From: Vanilla planifolia
Taxonomy: Eukaryota; Streptophyta; Magnoliopsida; Asparagales; Orchidaceae
Direction: 5' to 3'
Assembly: GCA_023846275.1 (NCBI GenBank)
Contig: CM043865.1
Location: 32,874,412 to 32,938,411, forward strand
Length of the DNA: 64,000 nt
The notes beneath the pieces are model-generated. The model was not told where the DNA came from. It saw only the letters and a program-made list of their open reading frames with translations, and did not search any database. A program made the translations under genes and the position numbers. Positions 50,501 through 59,858 of the stretch are shown here, one piece after another; the stretch's first letter is position 1; each line of letters begins with the position of its first letter.

Positions 50501-53500
50501 ATGAACTCCCACAATTGGCCCAAGATTCTTTATAGTGTTCCACATGGTATTAGAGAAAAGTATTCTACATGATTTGTGCCAAAGAGGTTTCATTATGGCC
50601 CAAGATTTCTACATACATGATAATGGCAACAAGTTGACTTATGCGAGGAAAACTTCTGAAGATGTCTTAAAGACATAATCAAGAACAAACAAATTGTAAA
50701 GAAAAAAAGAACAGATAAATTTAAATTTGTGCTAAACAAAAATATTATTGAATTTCAAGAAAGAAGTAAATATATGAGACCTCAACTCAACCTCCAAGAA
50801 GTCTTTTCTAATGTCTAGAGAGAAGAAAGTAGAAAAGATGTCATGTTGGGGACTTAAATTACTGCACCTCATTCGAAAAACTCTACCTTAGTTGTTTGTA
50901 GACCTCAAAATCATAATAATATTGTGAGCACTACCAAATACTAAGACATACCATAGACATATGCTGAAAGATTCAGGGAAAATCAGTCCATTGGAAGCCC
51001 TCGTGCCCACAAACAAGAGAGAACCAATGCAATACTGCTACCAAGGATAAAAAATTTTGTACGAACCAAGCCAAATCCAATTGGCAAGGAACAACTAAAG
51101 ATTTTGAAACAGCTAGGCAAGCATTTACCAAAAGTTGATTCTATCATGACTATTGGAATTGACTCAAAAAAATAATATTATTAATACCTTGAGTGTTAAG
51201 AAAGTTAATTTGAATTCATAAATTATGATTTCAAAAGTACCACACCACATAACTAAAGATAGAGAGATTCTAACAAATTTTAACCCTTGTTATGAGAATA
51301 CAATAATCAATATAGATAAGGGACGACTCTCCAAAGTGATTGATAACATATCAATAAAAATTTCGAAAAACCTAAACTCAACTATCTTTTTAGTGTTCCA
51401 GTTAAATTATAATTTGATGCCAATGAGTAAACTCATTGGGAACCAAAATTATGTCACTATATTTTCTCTAAATTTTTGTGGGTTTTAAAACTTAGATTCA
51501 GAGAAAATGATTGAAAATTCTAAAGAGCGATCTTACCTCTATCTACTTGAGACAAATAATTCTTTTAAAAGAAAATATCATAATCTTAATTGTTTAATAT
51601 CTATAAGTTAACTCAAATTTTATTTTTTATTTAAAAAGAAATCATATAATCATGTTATAATATCATAAATTAAGACATCCAAAATTTCTATATCTTAATA
51701 AACTTTTTCTATCTTTTTAATAATAAAAATCCAAACAAGTTTCAATATAAAACTTGTCAATTTTCAAAAAATGCTCAAAATTTCTAATCAAATCAATCTT
51801 ATAAGAAATCAAAGCTCTTTTCATTGATTCATAGTCATGTGTAGAGCCCATTTAAGATAAAAAACATTACCATATCTCATTAGTTCATAACTTTTATAAA
51901 TAATCACAAAAGACTTATATTAGTTTTCCTAATGAAAGACAAATCAAATGCAGATCTAATATTTAAAAAAATTAATACAATGATTCAAACCCAATTCCAA
52001 GACAAAATACAAATTTTAAAAACCAATAATACAAATAAATATTTTACATCCATTCTTAGTAACCACCTAATAAGTCAAGAGATTGTTCATCTAAACTCTT
52101 GTATTAACACACCTCAATAAAACGATATAGCCAAAAGGTAAAATAAACATCTCCTGAAAGTGGCCTAATCCATCACATTCTCTACACATATAGCAAAGCA
52201 ATATTAGAACAAATTTATACTCATTGCAGCTAATCTTAATAGAATTCTCTCTCGAGTCAAAAAATTTTAAACACGATGTCAAACTTTACCCAAGTTATAT
52301 CCAACCACTCATCTTATATCTTTCATTCATTCCAAAATATTCAATTTTTTTTCATTTGTACACATCCATAGACAACACCAGGGAAAGCTTAACCTAGACC
52401 CATTAAGAGCATTTTCTTAGGATATTATTCTCATCAAAAAGGGTATAAATATTATTCTCCAACTACAAAGAAATTCTATAACTGCATGGATATTATATTC
52501 TTTGAAAGCAATAATATTATCCTAAATCTAATATTTAAGAGAAAAGTACCTTAACATAGAAATATCAACTTTAAGATCTAGATATGAAATCAATGCTTTA
52601 AATATTCCCCACACATCATCAAATGAAGTCAATAACCAAGAAGAATCATCTATTTCTACTCATTAAAGTGAACCAACTATTCTATAACTTGGCTGCAGAG
52701 TTACCAAAGATCCAAAGCCCTTCTAACACAAACAGCATTTAGCCAAGTCTCTATTCCTTGGATACTACTCAATCCAAAAACAACAAATATCTTATCAACT
52801 ACTCTAAATGGAAAAGAAACCAAAAGGAGATAAAACAAAAATTACCTCTTGAGCAAATCCACGAATTAGATATGGATTCAAGATCACAAGATCTATATGA
52901 TAATCCTGATCCCAAACCTTCTAAAGGTAATAATCTACATATTGCAATGAGAAAATGTATTAGAGAATGAACAAAGCATCTAATCTATAATTCATGTCGT
53001 GTTAGGGTGTTCATCATAAATACAAAGCAATTGTGACAAGTTTGGATCATTTATAGATTCCTAAATCCATACAAGAAGCTCTCACGATACCAAAATGATT
53101 GATTACTCTTAAAGAAAAAATCCATGCACGAAAGAAAAATAGTGCATGAAAGGTCATAGAACTACCACCTGCAATGCATCTACGGAATGCAAATAGATCT
53201 TCATAATTAAACACAAAAAAGACAATAGAGTTGATCGATTCAAGGCTTGACTCATTATTAAAGAATTTATACCATCTTATGAAATCAATCATGAAAAAAA
53301 CCTTCGCTCTAACAGCCAAATTGAACATAGTTCGAATTCTCCTATTTCTAACAACAAATTGGGATTGGTAGCTCCAATTAGATGTAAAGAATGTTTTTCC
53401 TAATAGAGATTTAACTAAAGAAATCTACATCAGCAATTCTCTTGAATTTAAGACAAGTCATAACTATTGAAGTCCACAAATTGAGAAGATCTTTGTACAA

Positions 53501-56500
53501 ACGTAAATGGTCTCCAAGAGCCAGGTTTGACAATTTTAAAAAAGTGATCCAACAATATAGATACTTACAATGTTAGACAATTCACATTCTTTGAATACTC
53601 ATCTATAGAGACTATTGTCACTCTTATCACATATATGAATGATTATTTTAATATGTGATAACGAGTAAGAGATCTATATTATCAAGAGTCTACTTGCCAA
53701 AAAGTTTGAAATCAAAACTTGGGAAGTCTCAAATAAATTCTTAAAATAGAAACAGCTCATTCAAAATCAAGAATTTTGGTGTCTCAAAGGAAATATATTT
53801 TGGATTTTTTGGAAAAAATAAGAATACTTAGATATAAGATAACAAATATGCTCCATAGGCTTAATAATTAAATTAAAAACCAAAGAAGATGGTGCACCAA
53901 TTAATATATATATATATATATATATATATCAAAACTTATGAAAAAACTCATATTTATTGGACACAAGACTCAATATTAGTTTCTCTATTAACACAGTGAG
54001 TCAATCCATAAATAACCCAAATAAAGAACACATGGAAGCAATATATAAGATCCTAAGATACTTAAAACTAGCACCATAAAGGGGAATGTATTTCATAAAA
54101 TCACTAGAAAAAAAAACAATAAGATATACAATATGTTGATTGGGCTAGATTAGTAAAAGATTGAAGATCATCTTTTAGTTATTATACATGTGTTTTGTGA
54201 AATTTAGTCATATGACAAAGTAAGAAACAATCGATTGTGTCAAGAAACAATGCATAAGAAAAACATAAAGCAATGACACATTATATGTGAAAGCATGTGG
54301 ATAAGAAGACTTTAAAAGAATCAAGCATCAAATTGAAAAACCTATAAAGATGTTATGTGACAATTAGTTAACTATTAATATAAAAAAAGTCTAATGTATC
54401 ATGATAAGATGAAACATGTGAAAAAAAATGTCCATCATTTCATAAAAAAGAAGATAAAAAAAGCAATCAATTTACTATTTCTACTAACATGCCTTCAAGC
54501 AATAAATGTTCTCACAAAAGCCCTACCAATGAATGACTTCGAAAACTTGAATTCCAAGCTAAGCTTAATCAATATTTACAACCCAAATTTATGCATTTTT
54601 ATTTGATAAGCTTTTATGTAGAAAATTGGGCAATATTTTTTTCCACGCAAGCAAAGGAATTCTCATTTATAAGAATGGTTTTATAATGCCTTTTTAAAAC
54701 TAAGACTAAAATTCATCTTTCATAATTTGCCCAATATTGAATTTTAAGCTTTTTATCAAATAAACAATGAACTATAATGCATCTTTTATGTACAATTAAT
54801 ATAAGCACTTCAATTAAATTTTAAAGAAACAAGAGAACTCTAAAGTAATGTCTAGTTATGAATCCATTTTGTCAAACCAACTTTCATATTAGAACTCAAA
54901 ACATAGTCAAAAGCCTAATAGTTGTAGTATTTAAGCACAAGAAAGGTAATTAATAAACATAAAGCAATCAATTATAACAAAGGCATTTAGTCAAGCAAGA
55001 AAAGAACTTGAAGATTAAAGAACTACAAAAACAAAACCTATCATGTCTCTAAAAAACTAAGGCCAAAAAGCCGCAAATGAAAGGGAAGGACAATGTACAA
55101 ATTCGTGAATGTTCCTTACAAAAGGTAAATACAAGGAAGAGCATCAATTATCCATAACATTAGTAAAATCACAGCCAAACATTGGTGACATGCTTAACCA
55201 ATAAAGACATCAATTAATTTTCCAATTAATTATCAAAAATCACAATGAATTAATATAAAATAGAATAATACAAACTAGATAAAAAAGGAACTAATAGCAT
55301 TACCAAGAAGGATCATTGTAACAATCATCACAAACTCGTACATTTGAATGTATGCCAAATTGAGGTAGGGCCTACAAAATTTAGATTACGTATATGCATC
55401 AACAAAAAGTATGAAGACTATAGAAGAGCTTGAAAATAAATAAATCCATGATGCAAAATCATTTAGATACAAGAAATGCCTACAATTTGATTTGATGAAT
55501 GTTCATTGCACAAGGTCCTCCCACAGCGTCGACAATGGTGCTATATAGAGTACAATAAAGAGAAGAACTTAACCATAGTCTCAAATTTAAAAAGAAAGAA
55601 CCACATGAACAATTACCAACATCAAGAAAGATTGTCAAACGTAATAAGGCTTGATCAATTTTTTTTTTTTTTTGGGAAGTCTAGTAAATCTTGAAATTTA
55701 TTCAACTATAAGATTCTTCTTTTGCATAGTAGTGGGCGAACAACGGCAAGAATATTCTTCCTCTATGCACATTGCTCTGTCAAGTTGGGTAACTCATTAC
55801 AATCATATATCCATTAAAGCAGGCCTGTTACCAATATCATATATAAAAGTTTAAGAGATTATTTGTATATGCCATAAAATCTCTTGAAGATATCATACTA
55901 CAACCTCAAACTTCACAGCAAATCTTAATTTAATTTGCTAGAAAACATATTGAGCAAGACAATCAAGTGGCAAGCAGCAACATAACTGCACCTTCCTAGC
56001 AAGAATACTTGGACAGTGATGAAGAACTTACAGCTAAGCAAGAAGACAATTTTATTCTGATTGTTCCCTAGAATAAGGATGCATGGCAACAATTCAACAA
56101 TGTTCAATTCATTGTACAATACAAATGCAGAGTAATGCAAGATATACATTTAGAATAGTAATCATGAACATAATTTTAAGCTGTATCTAGAATTTACTGA
56201 ACATACAAATAGCACATATAATGAGCAACAACAAAATTATAAACTTGCAGACCTCTGAGGAGTATAATCTGTACCAAATTATGAGTTAAAAAGTACTTAT
56301 GCCATGTTTGAGATGTTCAAAAGAATTGAAAAGTAGTTCTTTACAAGATAACAAAATAATGAGAGATGCCTTCGATAGTGGATTGCTATGGGATAGCAAA
56401 GGCCAAACAGCAACTTAAGAACTTACACAACAAATTAGAAGAAAATATACAAGTACTCCATTTAACAAGCAGCTCTTCTAATGAAGAGCACCTTCCCATC

Positions 56501-57173
56501 CTACTTTTTAGTTCACAATAGATCCCACCCATCTCCTCTACTCAACATGAAAAAGCTAGTTGCATGAACTATACTCTCATGATTAGTCCTTGAATCTTTT
56601 AAATGGCAACTGTTCTCTTCGACCACCAATTAAAGCATCCCTCTGAACAAGTTCAACAATGAAATAGGGCCACATTCCCTACCTCAGCGTGGTAACAACT
56701 TGAATCCGATTGTTAGTGCATTTTTCCATAAGAAATGTTACTGTATGTTAAGGACAATTTAACAGACATATTTCTTGCTGGAACCAGAATATTTCTCGAT
56801 ACACATCATTTGTAAAACTGCCACAACCTCTTCGGCTATTTCATCTGATAATTCAAGCAACTACGATGCTAAATCAGACATATAACTACAGTCCTTGCGT
56901 GCATGGATAGAATCCATGATGACGATCCATCTGAATACAACCAGCATGCATCAAAAACCTTCTAAAGATTGTACAATGATTAAGATCAAGCTCCGACACT
57001 ACATCGATGGCTCCATACTCCATCCTCGGAGTAATTACCATCGGGAAACAAACAACGCGCAGGAGGAACTAAGAATAGCGGGAAGAGGGTACCCTCCGCC
57101 GGAAAGCAGTAAAGCTGCAGTTGCAGACGTCACATCTGGGCGCTTCCTGGAACGGCGGTGGTGTCTCCGACAT
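38515..57173 (-). CDS. FYVE zinc-finger and ankyrin-repeat protein
   Basis: Ten coding exons read leftward: 57173-57093, 55540-55484, 55371-55304, 49466-49277, 49209-49094, 48764-48689, 48582-48523, 48439-48389, 39010-38932 and 38600-38515. They sum to 864 bases (287 residues) with closing phases, spread over 18.7 kb. Residues 14-63 form a FYVE finger: C14, C17, C30, C33, C38, H41, C60 and C63, with the PI3P-binding RRRHHCRRCG and the RVC motif. It should bring the protein to endosomal or vacuolar membranes. The N-terminal WxxD of classical FYVE domains is absent. Residues 112-122 (CKCGMPLCICE) are a second cysteine cluster that may bind metal. A Ser-rich linker follows. Residues about 197-280 form ankyrin repeats (GLTLLHLAAVFNQTEIAFIL, then GASVEQKNAQGETPLD) for protein contacts. 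Related plant proteins with this layout are often listed as VPS27-like or uncharacterised. The partner and precise role are unknown. Introns 3 and 8 are filled with retroelement DNA. Confidence 0.9.
39862..42740 (+). mobile_element. Candidate LTR-type element in FYVE-ankyrin intron 8
   Basis: A block starting TGTTGTATCCTTGGTTCATG at 39862 resembles the opening of large copia LTRs, followed by TTTGATGACAATAAAATC. It then shows unusual recurring words (GTACGA, TCGTAC, CAATATGAT) and holds a TATA box, TATATAAATAG, at about 42419-42429 with AATAAA soon after. This order (U3, TATA, R) fits an LTR read on the + strand, opposite to the host gene. The right end and a matching target-site duplication were not found, so the limits are uncertain. 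Confidence 0.4.
40785..41442. repeat. Tandem duplication, two copies of about 326 bp
   Basis: Corresponding points lie about 325 bases apart throughout, for example GGAATGGTCACCC at 41128 against AGAATGACCGCCC at 40803, and CATAGCATGGCA at 41431 against 41105. Long shared words include GCATTAAAAATTGAATATTAC and GATTTAACCATCATGCAATA. The copies are roughly 85 percent alike by eye. The pair sits inside the candidate LTR block. Confidence 0.9.
42741..44997. other. Intron DNA between two retroelement blocks
   Basis: This is FYVE-ankyrin intron 8. A patch at about 42767-43070 has balanced composition and a frame of 82 codons on the + strand and one of 62 on the minus strand; neither resembles a known family. 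The rest is AT-rich. It may be internal sequence of the element to the left, but no gag or pol motif was seen. Confidence 0.4.
44993..46873 (+). mobile_element. Solo LTR of 1871 bp with TTATT target-site duplication, in FYVE-ankyrin intron 8
   Basis: The LTR spans 44998-46868, starting TGTTACACTCTTGTG and ending CACTTCA. It is flanked on both sides by TTATT (44993-44997 and 46869-46873), a perfect 5-bp duplication. A clear TATA box, CTATAAATAGGG, lies at 46271-46282. Near the 3' end is CAATTCACCCCCCTCTTGTG, a sequence typical of the end of large plant copia-type LTRs. The + orientation is opposite to the host gene. No internal element sequence is present, so the element has been reduced to one LTR. 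The middle is GC-rich and full of subrepeats. Confidence 0.9.
45622..46200. repeat. Subrepeats inside the 1871-bp LTR
   Basis: Two kinds are visible. A segment with AAGCCCGCCCAAAGCCCGCC and GGAGCTCGGCTAG occurs at 45631 and again at 45707, a 76-base period. Further right, a unit of roughly 65 bases with (C/G)CCCG(G/A)ATCCAACGC, GGATT and CGTTCG recurs three to four times from about 45940 to 46190. They lie 80-650 bases upstream of the TATA box, where promoter elements of an LTR would be. Confidence 0.8.
46874..48388. other. Remaining part of FYVE-ankyrin intron 8
   Basis: AT-rich intron DNA without coding signal. Small purine-rich repeats of AAAGAAATAAATTT type occur around 47960-48060. Nothing else was seen. 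Confidence 0.5.
49790..50053 (+). repeat. 5' LTR of the copia relic
   Basis: It starts TGTAGGATGAAAAGCCC and ends TTCTCA. The next bases, TGATATTAGAGTC, resemble the usual copia primer-binding site (TGGTATCAGAGC type) that pairs with initiator tRNA-Met. The length of 264 bp suits small copia LTRs. The 3' copy is truncated and diverged. Confidence 0.65.
51180..51520 (+). pseudogene. Copia protease remnant
   Basis: The frame from 51225 holds HHITKDREILTNFNPCYEN, then LSKVIDN, and FQLNYNLMPMSKLI. These match the copia segment that follows the protease active site (SGAS.HHMT...L..F...), ending in the LPQLNYNLLSVSKL-like block. The catalytic Asp-Ser-Gly region just upstream is degraded. Confidence 0.8.
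51930..52660 (+). pseudogene. Copia integrase remnant
   Basis: Reading across stops, the + strand gives SNHLISQEIVHLNSCINTPQ, then a degraded NGIAERKNRHLLEVAR-like run (NDIAKR.NKHLLKVA), then YPTTHLIS and FVHIHRQHQGKLN. These are the conserved catalytic-core end and following region of copia integrase. The stop after INTPQ shows it is inactive. Confidence 0.85.
53904..53930. repeat. (TA)n microsatellite
   Basis: About thirteen uninterrupted TA units lie inside the dead copia reverse transcriptase region. Such tracts are often polymorphic in length. No other function is suggested. Confidence 0.95.
53950..54610 (+). pseudogene. Copia reverse transcriptase/RNase H remnant
   Basis: Recognisable pieces are TRLNISFSINTVSQ, then NKEHMEAIYKILRYLK (the copia H...A..RILRYLK block), a degraded T.DWAG stretch, and at the end TKALPMNDFENLNSKLSLIN (the DVLTK.L....F..L..KLGL block that closes copia pol). 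Stops are frequent. Confidence 0.85.
55541..57092. other. FYVE-ankyrin intron 1
   Basis: This intron of 1.55 kb separates the start-codon exon from the exon with the second half of the zinc finger. It is AT-rich and carries no recognisable element or alternative exon. Confidence 0.6.
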
Positions 57174-57390
57174 CGCTGCTTATCTCTCTCTAAACCTCTC
57201 GATCGATTCTTGCTCCAGCCGCCCGTGAAGGACGAAAGGAAGTAAAACGAAGCTAACCTTGGGCACGATCAAAATTCCTTCAACAAGATAGTTTCCCTTA
57301 AACACGGCATTAGTTTGTTAGCGTGATTTTAAACTCGTTGTTTTAAATTAGTTGCAATAATTTAAAAAAATGCAAACGATTGCTGCTAAA
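57174..57390 (-). promoter_or_regulatory. 5' UTR and proximal promoter of the FYVE-ankyrin gene
   Basis: Upstream of the ATG at 57173 the minus strand is a GC-richer, GA/CT-containing leader for about 70 bases, then turns AT-rich at about 57250, which marks the likely promoter. No TATA box stands out. Confidence 0.35.
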
Positions 57391-57450
57391 AATAGAATTG
57401 CTTGTTTCTAAATAAAATAAAATAGAATTGCTTGTTTCTAAATAAAATAG
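57391..57450. repeat. Near-perfect 30-bp tandem duplication
   Basis: AATAGAATTGCTTGTTTCTA followed by AATAAAATA(A/G) occurs twice in direct succession (57391-57420 and 57421-57450), with one base different. The near identity implies a recent event, about 220 bases upstream of the FYVE-ankyrin start codon. Confidence 0.95.
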
Positions 57451-59858
57451 GAAATGCTTTTGTTACACAAATAATTATATTCATAGCCGTTTAGGCATGA
57501 AACTTGATGAATAAACAGGGCAAAAACAATAAAAATTTCCTTTTTATTTTCTTTCGTGTCGTTAGTTTTATGTTATATTTATTTATATTCCAATTAAGTA
57601 ATTTTAATTTACATTTAACTTAGATTTGGTTTGATAGTAATTGTGATGATTACAAATGAGTTTTTTAAATGTTAAAAAAAGAGTTTTTTAAAAAGTTAAT
57701 TTATATGAATGAAAAAAATAAATAATAAATATTGTTGATAAATTTTTGATATTTTGACATTGAGAAAAACAATTTTATGAATACCGTATAAATATAATAT
57801 CAATCATTAGTTTTATTTAAAATTAATTTTAACTATTTCAAAAGTTTGATAAACTCTATAACTTATAATATTAAAAAATCAAGAGGGATGATATGTTGCA
57901 CCTTACTTAATGATACCAACCAATTAGGTGACGAGAGTCTATCCAACAAATTAGTTATCAATAAAGTATTAGAGTTGTGTTGAAAGACAATGCCAATGAT
58001 TGTCACCTAGATAAAAATAGTCGAACCATCACAATTTACCATAAAAACCATGTGAGAAATGGGGGGTGGGAGGGGAAAGCCACCAATCATGAAAGAGTAA
58101 AGGGAGACTAAATGGTCTTAGAGACTCTTAAGCTCCCAAAGAAAAGGTGAAGAACTAGGTAAGTTGAAAAGAGTATAACAAAGTAATATTGTTGGATGAA
58201 TGGTAAGTTAAGAATGGATCTTGCAATTAACTTTGTGCCATAGGTGGTGATAAGAAGAATTAAGAAGCAGTTCTATCACACTCAAATAGTCATCCAAGAA
58301 GAATGGAAGGACTATGGTGAACATCCAAAATACGAGGGCTAGGATACTCAAGGATGGAATAACTATAAAGAACTCTATAAAAACTCCACAGTTAAGCTAA
58401 TTAGAGATAGAGTAGTTTTAGGATGAGTGAATAAGCTAAAAGAGACCCTTACATAAGAACAAATTTTGATTGATTGAGATAATGCCTTACTAATGAAGGT
58501 TAATATGTTATAATATGATATCAGAGTTAACTTTTGTTAGTTTGTTGTGATTCGAGAGCAAAACCAAATAGAAATCTAGTGAATATATAACACTTAGCTT
58601 ACTGCCCAAAAGGGATAAACAATAATAAACATTTAAAGTATAGGATTGAGTCACCAAGAAGGATGGAATGATTATAAGAAACATCTAAAATATGGGGTCC
58701 AAGGAGAAAATAATTTCACATTAGTTATAAGAGGAATGACCATGAACGATATGAATAAAATCATAAGACTTGAAATGATGAGGTGTTTTCTTTTTGGGTA
58801 ACTTGTTGGATCTTATGAATGATTAAGCTTGTTAGAGTTAAAATAATTTTAGAGTAGATGATCAAGTAAGAAGAGATCATTTAGATAAGAATAAAACCTG
58901 ATTAGTTTAAGACAATACTTCATCGATGAAAGTTGTGATGTTATAAGTCCTTACATTGAGGCATGATGCAACAATACATCTTAATGAAGACTATGTAAAA
59001 TTATTGTTAAATTATGTAAATATATGATAAAATAAAAATATAATAATTATAATTATTGAATAATAGTTTAAGATTTTTTTTTTTTGTGAAGATCTTAATA
59101 TTAAGCATTACCTGGATCCAACATTTGCAACCAAATTACAATTTCATTTGAAGAGTTACATCCAAACATAATAAAATAAATTCAAAATACAACAATACAA
59201 GCTTTGTAAAAAATGTACCCATCAATTCGTTTCCTATTTCACTTGATGTGGATTCTTACAAAATAAAATATATTTTACTCATAAAAATAAAGTATCTCGA
59301 AATCAATTACACCAATTAAATCTACATTGACATGAAGTTGTCAAAAGGCTTGATGAAAAGAAAAAATAAAAATATATTTTAAAATACGCATCTTTTTATT
59401 CCCAAATAAAAGAATTGATGACATTTTTTAATACATACAAAAAGAGTATGCCATCATGAGAAAAGCTGGTGGCCTTTTGCCTACTAACTTCAATATGACA
59501 TTATTCAAACACAAATTTTTGAATAATGCTATACTTGCCGACCAATTAAAATTCATCAAAAATCAAAATATTAACATTTTAGATAAATCCAGTAAAAATA
59601 AATGTTAACAAACAAAGTAACAATGTTAACAAATCATTCTTATGAATGTTTTGTGGATTGCAATTTTCAAATTTTTCTACTACAGGAATCAACTTAGCCA
59701 ACATTCAGTCATGATAAAAGAAAATCCTAAAGAACACAATCTCTTCAAAGGGGAAAAGATGTAATTAGTTCAAATTACAATCTCTTCCAGTCGTTTCAAA
59801 ACTCAAAATAAACAACCCATTTAATTCATTCTGTTTTGAAAAAAATTAAAATGTTTAA
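57451..59858. other. Intergenic DNA between the FYVE-ankyrin and metallophosphoesterase genes
   Basis: AT-rich, with no gene. It contains the diverged repeat pair described separately and, near 58510, ATGATATCAGAGTTAAC, which resembles a retrotransposon primer-binding site. Old LTR-element debris is therefore likely. The last few hundred bases should hold the 3' UTR of the metallophosphoesterase gene. Confidence 0.45.
58291..58950. repeat. Diverged direct repeat pair, offset about 360 bp
   Basis: Segment A (about 58291-58515) and segment B (about 58651-58950) share an ordered series of words: CCAAGAAG(A/G)ATGGAA, ACATC(C/T)AAAATA, AGAGTA(G)...TTTTAG, AAGAGA, GA(T/C)AAT(G/A)C.T.A, and a final TGTTATAA. 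Spacing differs by indels. They look like two decayed copies of one repeat. Confidence 0.6.

Larger units (their letters stand above)
49790..54750 (+). mobile_element. Decayed Ty1/copia retrotransposon, antisense in FYVE-ankyrin intron 3
   Basis: The element reads in copia order on the + strand. A short 5' LTR (TGTAGGATG at 49790 to CA at 50053) is followed by a primer-binding-site-like TGATATTAGAGTC at 50054-50066. Gag-like sequence lies at about 50.1-51.0 kb, protease at about 51.2-51.5 kb, integrase at about 51.9-52.6 kb, and reverse transcriptase/RNase H at about 52.8-54.6 kb. A 3' LTR remnant at about 54650-54735 shares the AAAATTCATC and CACAATTTT-like end of the 5' LTR. Many stops and frame shifts show it is dead. 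Its orientation is opposite to the host gene. Confidence 0.85.

Noticed and set aside
50198..50572. 124-codon frame as a separate gene in FYVE-ankyrin intron 3
   Set aside because: It lies between the copia 5' LTR and protease, where gag is expected, and overlapping frames suggest decayed gag rather than a gene.
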